Assembly (NCBI RefSeq): GCF_039541235.1
Contig: NZ_BAABFV010000001.1
Span: 434,001-498,000 of the forward strand
Source: Kangiella marina
GTDB taxonomy: Bacteria; Pseudomonadota; Gammaproteobacteria; Enterobacterales; Kangiellaceae
Direction: 5' to 3'
DNA: 64,000 bases
Shown: positions 33,408 to 41,789 of the stretch, one piece after another
How positions within the stretch are numbered: the first letter of the stretch is position 1
Layout of the letters: each line of letters opens with the position of its first letter
Program-made: the position numbers and the translations under genes
Notes under the pieces: generated by a model
Databases searched by the model: none
What the model saw: only the letters and a program-made list of their open reading frames with translations
Told to the model about the DNA's origin: nothing

Positions 33408-36176
33408 CTACTTGAGCCTTAATCTAGTCACTAATATTGCAAAAAGTAAAGATAGTAGCCACCAGTCATTTGAACCGCCACCGGATGACGGGGCATTAAC
33501 AGTAATACGGACACTTGCTGTAGCAGAAGCTCCGTAAGGGTCAGTCACCGTATACTGGAAGCTATCACTGCCCGAAAAGCCCGCATTTGGTGTATAAGTA
33601 AAGCTGGTTCCTGAAACAGTTAAGCTACCACTTGACGGGTTTGAGTTTTCTATAGTTAACTCATCGCCATCTGAGTCTGTGGTGCTAAAAGTACCTGAAA
33701 CTGCTGTATCTACGCTAGTGCTTATTGTCACCAAATTAGCAACCGGTGCATTATTGATTACTGCTATCGTGACTGTAGCCGTTGACTCTGCACCACTAGC
33801 ATCCATCGCAGTGTATTCAAAAGTATCCTCTCCACTAAACCCTTCGTTTGGCGTATAAACAAAGCTACTGCCTGAAACAGTTAAGCTACCATTTTCTGGG
33901 TTAGTATGGTTATAGGTTAACTCATCGCCATCTGGATCCGACGCTTCAAAGTCACCTGACACTTCTGTTTCTGTTCCTGTTGATAAGTTTACAGGGTTAG
34001 CAACTGGAGCATCATTCACAACATTAACCGTTAATGTTACTGTCGCTTCAGCTTTGCCTCCGTGCACATCCTTTGCTGAGAAAGTAAACGAATCTTGTCC
34101 ATTGAAATTCAAAGCGGGTTCATAAGTAAACAGGCCGTTAGCTGAAATAGTCACTGTACCGTTGGAAGGCTCAGTCACAATACCAAATGTAATGTCGTCA
34201 CCCTCAGGATCGGTAGCACTTACAGACTCATCAATAGATGTGTCTTCATCAAGAGTAAAGTCAGCGCTGGCTGCTGTAGGAGATAAGTTAAACTGATAAG
34301 CTCTAAGCTCGTTCTCGAACTGGACAGCGCCAACGATATCTGAGCCGTCAAATGCTAAACTTGATAATTCAGGTACTGCTTCTAGCTGACTAATGATAGA
34401 AATATTAGCAGAGTCAGAAATATCTACGGCTAACAAGCCATTTGTTGAGCTTAATAGAATCGTATCTGAGTCGATTTCAGTAGCCGCTGTCACAAGACCA
34501 AAACCTGAAAGCTGGCCAATATGATTAGCCGCTGTGAGGTCAGAGATGTCGATTAAGAATACGCCGAAGTCACTTGCAGAAATCGCAACGTCCCCTGTAA
34601 CGAATAATTTTGCTGAGGTTACCTCAGACATCGTCGGAACAGATACAACCGAAGGATTAGCAGTATCAGAAAAATCAACAGCCAACAACTCTGCGTTGAC
34701 ACTTGAAGCTAGTACATAGTCACCATAAGGAGTGATTTCTTTGATGTAGTGCTTAGCTCCTGAGCTTGCGGGCGGCAATGTGATTGACGATACTAACGAT
34801 GGTACATTAGTACTTACATCGTATACTACGATAGTGCCATCACTGGCCCCGACATACAGAGTATTGTCACGTTCTTTAAGGTAAGTGATAAACCCATCTG
34901 CGCTAGGCGTTTTACTATCAAGGAACGAACTAGGATCTAAGGTCGAAAAATCATAGGTATCTAGATTTTTTTCAACACCCAACCAGCCGATATTATTTTT
35001 GATCTCAGCTGCCTGAGTATTAACCCCAGCAACCAAAGGGATGCGGCTTTTTGGTATAAATGAGTATTCAGCATCTATATCGATGATGTGGAACAGTCCA
35101 GTTTCATCAGAAACCAACACTCTTCCATCACTCATATCTAAATCCTCAGGAATCATCGATTGACCGTAGCTACCCAACGGATCCATATAAGGTACGGCCT
35201 CTGATGAAATATCTAAAGTTCTTAGTCCATCAACTCCATAAGCAACATACAGAGCATCTGCACTGTTTGTGAAGCCATATATTTCGTGAGTACCAGCTCT
35301 AATATCATCTTGGAAGGTAGGAGAGTTTGGAGTGCTTATATCGAACTGAAAAATCCAACCATTAAATTTACCAGCAAATAATTTATCTCCAATAACATGA
35401 AGAGACTTTAGAACTTCAATATCTTCAAAGGAGGACCCCGTATTGACAGTGCTTACGAATGACGGATTATTTACATCGGAAATATCATAGACACGCAAAC
35501 CACCTGCAGCTCCAATATATAAAGTATCACCCACTATTGATGCGTCATAGTAAAGGGTACCTTCCGCCTCTGCTAAAGTGAGCTCTGTAATAAGGTTCTC
35601 GTCAGTAAGGTCAAAGGCTCTCACTTTCTTAAAACGACTGACCGTATAGAGGTAATTACCATCTATTTTTGCTTCAGAGACATTTCCTAATGAACCAAAT
35701 GTTTGTGTATTGATATTTTGTAGGTTAGTCAGATCTGATGCATTAAAAACAGCTATATCACTATTGCCACCGATCATGTACATGCGGTTACCTACTAACT
35801 TAACGCTGTTTACTGCATAACCTGAAGAGTCAAATGTCCCGATCAATGTCGGAGCAGAGCTATCTGAGACATCAAAGAAATGAACCTCAAATGCACAGCG
35901 GACAACCAGAGTATTTCCATCGATATCTAAATCTGTTGAACCACAACCAACAGCCAGTTCATCGATTAAAACTACATTCGAGCTATCAGTGACATCTAAT
36001 ATTATTAGATCTTCATTACTATCAACAGCATATGCGGTATTGTTATGGTATGCCACGTCATAGAATGGCCCCATTCCGTAGGATGACTCTAAATCAACCA
36101 AAGTGCCATCAAGAGCACGACTGTCTGTGGAAATAAAGGATAAAGCGCAAGCAAGTGTCGCAAGTATTTTTTTCAT
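33408..36176 (-). CDS. Surface protein with LVIVD propeller repeats, three Ig-like repeats and GlyGly-CTERM
   Basis: A 922-residue exported protein. It has a signal peptide (MKKILATLACALSFISTDSRA) and about 600 residues of LVIVD-type propeller repeats (for example NEDLIILDVTDSSNVVLIDE and LRVYDISDVNNPSFVSTV). Three cadherin/Ig-like tandem repeats follow (VSATDPEGDDITFGIV, FEASDPDGDELTYNH, FSTTDSDGDELTIEN, each with a GxxTYTPN-like turn). The C-terminus SSGGGSNDWWLLSLLFAIL followed by VTRLRLK is a GlyGly-CTERM signal for rhombosortase processing. It is probably cell-surface or type II-secreted. Acidic DxDGD loops suggest calcium binding. No rhombosortase gene is in the window. Confidence 0.88.
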   Translation of the reverse strand: MKKILATLACALSFISTDSRALDGTLVDLESSYGMGPFYDVAYHNNTAYAVDSNEDLIILDVTDSSNVVLIDELAVGCGSTDLDIDGNTLVVRCAFEVHFFDVSDSSAPTLIGTFDSSGYAVNSVKLVGNRMYMIGGNSDIAVFNASDLTNLQNINTQTFGSLGNVSEAKIDGNYLYTVSRFKKVRAFDLTDENLITELTLAEAEGTLYYDASIVGDTLYIGAAGGLRVYDISDVNNPSFVSTVNTGSSFEDIEVLKSLHVIGDKLFAGKFNGWIFQFDISTPNSPTFQDDIRAGTHEIYGFTNSADALYVAYGVDGLRTLDISSEAVPYMDPLGSYGQSMIPEDLDMSDGRVLVSDETGLFHIIDIDAEYSFIPKSRIPLVAGVNTQAAEIKNNIGWLGVEKNLDTYDFSTLDPSSFLDSKTPSADGFITYLKERDNTLYVGASDGTIVVYDVSTNVPSLVSSITLPPASSGAKHYIKEITPYGDYVLASSVNAELLAVDFSDTANPSVVSVPTMSEVTSAKLFVTGDVAISASDFGVFLIDISDLTAANHIGQLSGFGLVTAATEIDSDTILLSSTNGLLAVDISDSANISIISQLEAVPELSSLAFDGSDIVGAVQFENELRAYQFNLSPTAASADFTLDEDTSIDESVSATDPEGDDITFGIVTEPSNGTVTISANGLFTYEPALNFNGQDSFTFSAKDVHGGKAEATVTLTVNVVNDAPVANPVNLSTGTETEVSGDFEASDPDGDELTYNHTNPENGSLTVSGSSFVYTPNEGFSGEDTFEYTAMDASGAESTATVTIAVINNAPVANLVTISTSVDTAVSGTFSTTDSDGDELTIENSNPSSGSLTVSGTSFTYTPNAGFSGSDSFQYTVTDPYGASATASVRITVNAPSSGGGSNDWWLLSLLFAILVTRLRLK

Positions 36177-36349
36177 GGATTGTTTTCCTTTTTTTATATA
36201 TCAAGCCCATTTTTTTCCAAACAGGCGGTAGAACTTTACTGTTTGCGAAAAAAAAACACAAGTAATTCTCAAAAAAATAGAGTTTATAGTAGGTGTTAAT
36301 GCAAATTTGACTTAAGTGGATGCAGGCTTAGATAGAAACAGGTTTTAGC

Positions 36350-37249
36350 TCAGGAGTTAATCACGCCATTGGGGACGTGGCCGCTTGGGACATGGCCTTT
36401 AGCACGGTCTATATGCCCTTCTTGATCATCAAAGAAGACGTCAGCACCAAAAGCTTTGAGGAATTTAGTTTTGTCCATACCACCGAGGAACAGGGCTTCG
36501 TCAATACGGATATCCCAGTAGCGTAAAGTCCGTATAACGCGCTCATGCGCTGGTGCTGAGCGTGCAGTGACGAGTGCGGTACGGATCGGACAATTATCTT
36601 GGGTGTATTCTTTTTGCAGTTTATGAAGCGCGGAAAGGAAGTTTTTGAAAGGACCGCCTTCCAAGGGCTTTTGTGCTGACTGTTTTTCAGAGCGAGTAAA
36701 CTCTTCTAGACCATCTTGTTGGAAGATCTGCTCTGCTTCGTCAGAGAATAAAACGGCGTCGCCGTCAAAGGCGAACTTTATAATGTCGCTTTCGTTGTTG
36801 GACTGTGTCGGAGATACAATGGTTGCAGCGGCAATACCGGCATTAATTGCTTGCAGTACATCTTTCGGGTTAGTCGATAAAAATAGGTGTGCACCAAAGG
36901 CTTCGGCGTAAAGGTACGGGCTATTGCCAGAAGTAAAAGCAGCCCGTGTGATTTTTAATTGATGATTCTCAATAGAGTTAAAGACACGAAGTCCTGTATC
37001 AGCGCTATTTCGGGATAATAAAATCACCTCTACTTTTGGCGTGTCTTTTTTTGTTTCATTCAAAGAAAGGAGTTTTTTTACTAGGCCGAAAGCAGCGCCA
37101 GGCTTAAGCAGTTCATCCTCATGCTCAATCTGATACTGCGCATAACTATTTACGCCACTTTCCATGTAGATGCGGTGACTTTCTGCCAGATCGAACAAGG
37201 CAGTCGATGAAATAGCGATGACTAAGGTATCGTTAAACTCTATCGGCAT
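36350..37249 (-). CDS. Cytosolic 5'-nucleotidase (cN-I family)
   Basis: A 299-residue protein matching the bacterial 5'-nucleotidase family related to eukaryotic cN-IA. The nucleophile motif FAFDGDAVLFSDEAE (HAD-like DxD, around residues 162-176), ALVTARSAPAHERVIRTLR and the C-terminal ADVFFDDQEGHID are visible. It should dephosphorylate nucleoside 5'-monophosphates. It is 14 bp from the mlaA stop on the same strand, so the two are probably co-transcribed, though no functional link is known. Confidence 0.85.
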   Translation of the reverse strand: MPIEFNDTLVIAISSTALFDLAESHRIYMESGVNSYAQYQIEHEDELLKPGAAFGLVKKLLSLNETKKDTPKVEVILLSRNSADTGLRVFNSIENHQLKITRAAFTSGNSPYLYAEAFGAHLFLSTNPKDVLQAINAGIAAATIVSPTQSNNESDIIKFAFDGDAVLFSDEAEQIFQQDGLEEFTRSEKQSAQKPLEGGPFKNFLSALHKLQKEYTQDNCPIRTALVTARSAPAHERVIRTLRYWDIRIDEALFLGGMDKTKFLKAFGADVFFDDQEGHIDRAKGHVPSGHVPNGVINS

Positions 37250-37263
37250 AATGATTTATATTT

Positions 37264-37989
37264 TTACCACTCTTCGCACTCTTCCTCAAACTCACATTCA
37301 TCTTCAATTGGCGGACGCCCATCATGAATCAAAAACTCACGACGCTGCAAGTAAGCATCGCGTACCATGAGATACTCGTCCAAAGCACCTTCAAGTTGTT
37401 CCTCTAGCGGCAGTAGTTCGGCTCGAGTATTGATCAACCATAAGGAGCGAAGTGCCCACTCAGTTTGTGAGTCATTAAGCTCATCATAAGGGCTATAAAA
37501 TGCAAAGGTGTCAATGGCAAAGCCAGAACCATCTCTGACTGTCGAAGGCCCAATAAATGGCAACATGATAAACGGTCCAGACTCAAAGCCCCACACTGCG
37601 AGTGTCTGTCCAAAGTCTTCTTCTTCTCTTTCTAGCCCCATCTCTGTAGCAGGATCGAGTAAACCAGCAATACCAATGGTGCTATTGATTAAAAAGCGCC
37701 CCGTGTCTTTACCGGCTTTGAGAAACTTACCTTGCAAAATATCATTCAGAATCGTGGTGATTTCACCTAGGTTGCTAAAAAAGTTAGAGACACCTTTTTC
37801 AACAGGATCTGGGGTAATGTATTGATAACCTTCAGCAACAGGTTTAAGTAATGCTTTGTCGATGGAGCGGTTAAAATCCCAAACAGCCCTGTTTCGTTCT
37901 TCATAAGGATCTTTTGGATTATCGCCAGTCGTAGCGCAAGCTGTCAGCAAAATAGCGGACAAAAATATTAGGATGGGGTTACTTCTCAT
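37264..37989 (-). CDS. mlaA: MlaA/VacJ outer-membrane lipoprotein
   Basis: A 241-residue lipoprotein with lipobox LTAC (MRSNPILIFLSAILLTACAT). Family motifs DPYEERNRAVWDFNRSID, SNFFSNLGEITTILNDILQGK and FGQTLAVWGFESGPFIMLPF are clear. MlaA removes mislocalised phospholipids from the outer leaflet of the outer membrane and passes them to MlaC. The tail is very acidic (ECEFEEECEEW). The other mla genes are not in this window. Confidence 0.93.
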   Translation of the reverse strand: MRSNPILIFLSAILLTACATTGDNPKDPYEERNRAVWDFNRSIDKALLKPVAEGYQYITPDPVEKGVSNFFSNLGEITTILNDILQGKFLKAGKDTGRFLINSTIGIAGLLDPATEMGLEREEEDFGQTLAVWGFESGPFIMLPFIGPSTVRDGSGFAIDTFAFYSPYDELNDSQTEWALRSLWLINTRAELLPLEEQLEGALDEYLMVRDAYLQRREFLIHDGRPPIEDECEFEEECEEW

Positions 37990-38081
37990 TCCTTAATAAC
38001 CTTAATATTCTCAGTATGCGCTAATCATAAAGCACATCACTTCATATGACTAGTCTTAAGCGGTCTCTACGCGCGGTTTTA

Positions 38082-38870
38082 TTAGGCGGTTCCTAGGAGA
38101 ATGTCACGCTCTAGCAAACTGGTTAAAATTTGCTGGCCACCATTCAGTAGCTGTTCAGGCTGAGGGAAATTGGTTTCCTCAATCAGTTGCTCTAAGGCCT
38201 GTTTGCCCGTGATCTGCCGACCTTCATGCAAGTGTTCAATAAAAATATCCAGCAAGCGATAAGTCATTGAATTTCCTTCCATAAAGTCAACTTCATGCTT
38301 ACGGTTTCGGCTAATCAATAGAAATGTTGGTGTTTCTGGAGGGGTATCTGGCAGATAACTGGGGCCAATTCTGTGCACCGGATATTCATACACTAAGCTA
38401 TGAGCTAAAGGAGACACCACAACCGGCTCGCTAACGAGGTCGCCATTGCGCTCGTGGGGAATTTGCAGGATGTTTTCTTTGGCTGAAACAGTCGCAACCT
38501 CCATCCATTCCCAGTGTGCCAGTTCAAGCATAAATGGAAAATCATCACCTTCGGGCTTTCTGTGCTCTGAAAGATAATTAAAAAACTCTTTTGAAATTTC
38601 AATGAAGTAAGGTGACTCAGCTCTATAGTTCGTAAAAAAATCGCGAACCATGCGATGCCACTTATCATCGGCGGTTATTGACCGCAACACAGGAAAACTG
38701 TTCTTACAGAAGCTTTCGATATTATTGTAGAACAGATCTTGATAGACCTTCATGCGCCGAGCTTCTATCCCTTCTGGTGCTTTCGCCTCAGCGGGATTTC
38801 GCAGGTTCTTTGAGAATTCATATTGGATTTGCTGGAATCTATTGTGAGAGTTAGGTTTTGGATCAGTCAT
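38082..38870 (-). CDS. DUF2063 partner protein of MNIO enzyme (HvfC/BufC-like)
   Basis: The product has 262 residues. The N-terminal DUF2063 domain (RRMKVYQDLFYNNIESFCKN, SFPVLRSI, FFTNYRAESPYFIEISKEF) is followed by a variable C-terminal domain with a winged-helix-like precursor-recognition region. These proteins form heterodimers with DUF692/MNIO enzymes and present the precursor peptide. It starts 11 bp after the MNIO gene stop, the canonical B-C order of hvf/buf loci. Confidence 0.88.
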   Translation of the reverse strand: MTDPKPNSHNRFQQIQYEFSKNLRNPAEAKAPEGIEARRMKVYQDLFYNNIESFCKNSFPVLRSITADDKWHRMVRDFFTNYRAESPYFIEISKEFFNYLSEHRKPEGDDFPFMLELAHWEWMEVATVSAKENILQIPHERNGDLVSEPVVVSPLAHSLVYEYPVHRIGPSYLPDTPPETPTFLLISRNRKHEVDFMEGNSMTYRLLDIFIEHLHEGRQITGKQALEQLIEETNFPQPEQLLNGGQQILTSLLERDILLGTA

Positions 38871-38881
38871 AGGCCTAACTG

Positions 38882-39727
38882 CTATGCAATAGCTGGTTGG
38901 CTATCTTGTTTATCACTATATTGTTCCTGCAACTCTTTAATTTTATCCACTTCAGCAAGCAACTGCGGCATTGCTGGTATGTTAAAGTCACGCTCTAATA
39001 GCGTTGGAAACACACCAAAATGTTGGTACGCGGTTTCCAGTAATGACCACACATCTGCTTTGACGTCGGCACCGTGCGTATCGACTTTTAGATCATCAGC
39101 CTCATCGTAATGCCCTGCTATGTGCGAGTAGGCAACACGATCTTTGGGTAAGGCTAATAAAAATTCTTTAGGGTCATAGTCATGATTAATGCTGTTAACG
39201 TATATATTGTTAATGTCCAATAAAATATCGCAATCAGCTTCTTCGACTACCGATTTGAAAAACTCGAGTTCAGACATTTCCTGTCCTGGCGCAGCATAAT
39301 AAGACACATTTTCCATTGCTAAACGCTGTCCAATAATATCCTGAACCTGTTTGATACGATCAGCCACGTAATGAACCGCATCTTCGGTAAACGGGATGGG
39401 CATAAGGTCATACATGTGACCATCATCACTACAGTAACTTAAGTGTTCGCTGTAACAGCGAATATTGTACTTCTTAATAAACTCAGCCACTTCTTTAACA
39501 AACGCGGTATCTAAAGGGCTTGGACTACCAATTGAGAGTGATAAACCATGAATGACAAACGGAAAGCGCTCTGCATATTGCGCAAAGATTTGTTCCAAAT
39601 GTCCTCCGAAGGGTAGCCAGTTTTCTGGAGCGACTTCCATGAAATCAACGTTAGAAGCGTCCAAAGCCTCAAATTCACGCATGAAATCACGTCTTAAACC
39701 GAGTCCGGCACCTGTTACTGGATACAA
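38882..39727 (-). CDS. DUF692 multinuclear non-haem iron oxidase (HvfB/BufB-like)
   Basis: A 281-residue TIM-barrel MNIO enzyme. Iron-ligand regions of the family appear in FVIHGLSLSIGSPSPLD, YSEHLSYCSDDGHMYDL, MENVSYYAAPGQEMSELEF, DILLDINNIYVNSINHDYD and YSHIAGHYDEADD. Such enzymes convert cysteines in the partner peptide to thiooxazole or oxazolone-thioamide groups. The start is a TTG at 39725-39727, preceded by AAGGTGA at good spacing. It lies between the Cys-repeat precursor gene and the DUF2063 gene. Confidence 0.92.
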   Translation of the reverse strand: MYPVTGAGLGLRRDFMREFEALDASNVDFMEVAPENWLPFGGHLEQIFAQYAERFPFVIHGLSLSIGSPSPLDTAFVKEVAEFIKKYNIRCYSEHLSYCSDDGHMYDLMPIPFTEDAVHYVADRIKQVQDIIGQRLAMENVSYYAAPGQEMSELEFFKSVVEEADCDILLDINNIYVNSINHDYDPKEFLLALPKDRVAYSHIAGHYDEADDLKVDTHGADVKADVWSLLETAYQHFGVFPTLLERDFNIPAMPQLLAEVDKIKELQEQYSDKQDSQPAIA

Positions 39728-39762
39728 AATATCACCTTAGAAGAGTTGGGAGTTGAAAGGAA

Positions 39763-39784
39763 GGGTGGCGGAGAACCACCACCC
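39763..39784 (-). promoter_or_regulatory. Hairpin between precursor and modifying-enzyme genes
   Basis: GGGTGG (39763-39768) can pair with CCACCC (39779-39784), or GGTGG with CCACC at 39776-39780, in the 81-bp gap after the precursor stop. It could partly terminate transcription or protect the precursor mRNA so that peptide is made in excess over enzyme. There is no clear T run. Confidence 0.45.
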
Positions 39785-39808
39785 CATGTTGAAGAATGGC
39801 TTAAAGAA

Positions 39809-40189
39809 TTAAGCTACGCCGCATTTACCTTCGCCGCACTTACCTTCTTTCTCGGCTTTATCTTCGCCGCACTTGCCTTCGCCGCATTTACCTTCTTTCT
39901 CGGCTTTGCCTTCACCACATTTACCTTCGCCGCACTTGCCTTCTTTCTCGGCTTTATCTTCACCGCACTTGCCTTCGCCGCATTTACCTTCTTTCTCGGC
40001 TTTATCTTCACCACACTTGCCTTCGCCGCATTTACCTTCACCTGCGTCGAATTTAGCAAGATCATAGCCAGCTTGAAGGTCGTTTAATGCGAAAGGATTG
40101 TCGCTTGCAGCGGCAGTACCCATGGCAGCAGAAGCTGCGATTGATGCACCAACGATCATGGCTAGTTTTTTCTTGTCTTTGTTTAACAT
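39809..40189 (-). CDS. Cys-repeat metallophore precursor (HvfA/bufferin-like)
   Basis: The product has 126 residues from the ATG at 40189, which has AGGAG eight bases upstream; the frame to 40306 is not credible. A signal peptide (MIVGASIAASAAMGTAAA) is followed by a leader ending FDAG. Residues 51-126 are five units: EGKCGEGKCGEDKAEK repeated four times (the third has EGKAEK) plus a last EGKCGEGKCGVA, giving ten cysteines. EGKCG motifs are the modified sites in Haemophilus HvfA. A copper-chelating, exported RiPP is the likely product, made with the DUF692 and DUF2063 proteins downstream. Confidence 0.9.
   Translation of the reverse strand: MLNKDKKKLAMIVGASIAASAAMGTAAASDNPFALNDLQAGYDLAKFDAGEGKCGEGKCGEDKAEKEGKCGEGKCGEDKAEKEGKCGEGKCGEGKAEKEGKCGEGKCGEDKAEKEGKCGEGKCGVA
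39812..40039 (-). repeat. 48-bp tandem repeats encoding EGKCG units
   Basis: The 228-bp coding stretch is four 48-bp units and a shortened fifth, each encoding 16 residues. Near-identity at the DNA level makes the copy number likely to vary by slippage or recombination. All three forward frames of the opposite strand are also open here, which explains spurious ORFs. Confidence 0.85.
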
Positions 40190-40237
40190 AGAACTTACTC
40201 CTAGGTTGCTTACTTTAGTTAAGTTATTCAGAAACTT

Positions 40238-40264
40238 AGACTTACCATATCTGAATTTGTTACA
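40238..40264 (-). promoter_or_regulatory. Possible ECF-type promoter of the Cys-repeat precursor gene
   Basis: Read on the minus strand, TGTAAC is followed after 17 bases by GTCT, 49 bp upstream of the start codon. A TGTAAC/GTCT pair resembles promoters of some ECF sigma factors, and related bufferin loci are under ECF control. No sigma-factor gene is adjacent. This is a sequence-only suggestion. Confidence 0.35.
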
Positions 40265-40334
40265 GATTTTTCTTATTTCATCTAAATTTCGCTTTTTTTG
40301 GGACAAATGTCACGCAAAAAATAACTTAATACTA

Positions 40335-41360
40335 CTATTCCACGGTTTGTGTGATTTCTACGTGAACAGTTTCACTAGGTGTTAATATTTTTTTCAAACT
40401 GGTACGACCAAAGCGATCGCCCGGCTCCGGCTGTGCTAATCCGCTTTGAGACAAACGAACCTCAATATAGGTGTTTTCGGCAGTCCATAAACTGGTTCCC
40501 GGAAGCATAACGTTCGCAGGTGTCAGCTTTTGAGGCTGATGAAGTTGAGCGACATCCACTGATTTAACGGCGATAGGAGGCCCGCCCTCTTCCTGACGAA
40601 CCAACACGAAAGCTTTTTTGTAACGAGTCAGTAATAATGAATCAACATTATCAACAACTACAGAAATATGATTAAGCTCTGCCAGTTTTAGTTGGCGCTT
40701 GGCTTGATCAATTTGCCCGCTAATAATTTGATACGACTCGCTGCCTGGTTCTCGGTACTGCAATAATTCCTGCCAATAATCAATCGCGGCTTGGTATTCT
40801 TGCTGCTTAAAATGATTAATCCCCTGCATCAACAGTGCGCCTTCGTGCTTTGGCTCTTCCATGAGAACAAGATTGATGTGCCGCTCTGCATTTTCAAACG
40901 CCTCTGCGCTACCTTGCTCCATAAAGTTACGAGCAAACTCAATACGAGTCTCAGCGCCTGGTTTAGCCGCTACCGCTCGATTAAAGGCTTGTTCGGCACG
41001 ACCCACTTCGCCAAAGCGGAGGAAAATATTGCCTAATTCACGCCACTTTTCAAAGTTATGGGGATCACTTTCGGTACGTAGCCTAAGTTCGCTCAATAAC
41101 TCCTGTACCGTAATTTCTTTTTGATCCGCTTTGCTAGCCAGTTCTTTCAAACTCAAACCATCGAGGCGCTGATGCAGCTCGGCAGTGTCTTTTAAGCTTT
41201 GATGCGCACCTTGGAAATAGTAAAGCGTCAAACTGCTTATTGTGGCTATCAATAGAACTGAGATATAAGTAAAAATACGACCTTTACCGGTAAAAACTTG
41301 CCCAAATAACCAGGCAGCCCAAACCAAAACCATTAACAGTAATGCTAACCAAACTAACAT
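40335..41360 (-). CDS. ccmI: Cytochrome c biogenesis protein CcmI
   Basis: A 341-residue membrane protein, last gene of the ccm operon. Two N-terminal membrane helices (LVWLALLLMVLVWAAWLFGQ and IFTYISVLLIATISSLTLYYF) flank a cytoplasmic loop. A periplasmic TPR domain follows (KWRELGNIFLRFGEVGRAEQAFNRAV, GALLMQGINHFKQQEYQAAI). The C-terminal part (about 230-341) is the extra periplasmic domain of long CcmI forms. CcmI chaperones apocytochrome c to the haem ligation complex. It abuts ccmH with no gap. Confidence 0.92.
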   Translation of the reverse strand: MLVWLALLLMVLVWAAWLFGQVFTGKGRIFTYISVLLIATISSLTLYYFQGAHQSLKDTAELHQRLDGLSLKELASKADQKEITVQELLSELRLRTESDPHNFEKWRELGNIFLRFGEVGRAEQAFNRAVAAKPGAETRIEFARNFMEQGSAEAFENAERHINLVLMEEPKHEGALLMQGINHFKQQEYQAAIDYWQELLQYREPGSESYQIISGQIDQAKRQLKLAELNHISVVVDNVDSLLLTRYKKAFVLVRQEEGGPPIAVKSVDVAQLHQPQKLTPANVMLPGTSLWTAENTYIEVRLSQSGLAQPEPGDRFGRTSLKKILTPSETVHVEITQTVE

Positions 41361-41780
41361 TTAAGACTCACCCTCTGAAGCAGACTGCTCAGGCTTCACT
41401 TTGCGGCGGCCAACTTTTGATAGCACTGCAATTAAGATAATAAGAAAAACCAAGATTGGAGCAAACCACAAAAAGTAGTTCGAAGGTTTTACGGGTGGAT
41501 CATAAAGCACAAAATCACCGTAACGCTCCTGCATGTAAGCCAAAATATCGCGCTTAGACTCACCAGCACTCACCTGTTGGTAGACGATATACCGTAAGTC
41601 CTCAGACAAACCAGCATTAGACTCAGCAATAGTCTGGTTTTGACATTTCGGGCAGCGAAGTTCATTGATGATTTCTGTGTAAAGCTGCTCTTGTTGCTCG
41701 GTTTTAAACTCGTAAGTTTCAATCACAGCAAACGCTTGTAAACTCGCCAGGGCGATACATAGGGTTATGAATGTTTTCAT
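41361..41780 (-). CDS. ccmH: Cytochrome c biogenesis thioredoxin-like CcmH
   Basis: A 139-residue protein with a signal peptide, the redox motif LRCPKCQNQTIAESNA (LRCxxCQ) and a C-terminal membrane helix (YFLWFAPILVFLIILIAV). It reduces the apocytochrome haem-binding cysteines before haem ligation. This is the short, CcmL-type form, with the CcmI function in a separate gene. Confidence 0.94.
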   Translation of the reverse strand: MKTFITLCIALASLQAFAVIETYEFKTEQQEQLYTEIINELRCPKCQNQTIAESNAGLSEDLRYIVYQQVSAGESKRDILAYMQERYGDFVLYDPPVKPSNYFLWFAPILVFLIILIAVLSKVGRRKVKPEQSASEGES

Positions 41781-41789
41781 CTGACCTTC

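Noticed and set aside
39812-40039. CRISPR-like array
   Set aside because: Direct 48-bp repeats without unique spacers, inside a coding frame with a signal peptide. They are protein repeats.
39746-40087. Plus-strand repetitive hydrophobic frame (AAFTFFLGF-type)
   Set aside because: It is the exact antisense of the EGKCG repeats; all frames are open because the 48-bp units are a multiple of three.
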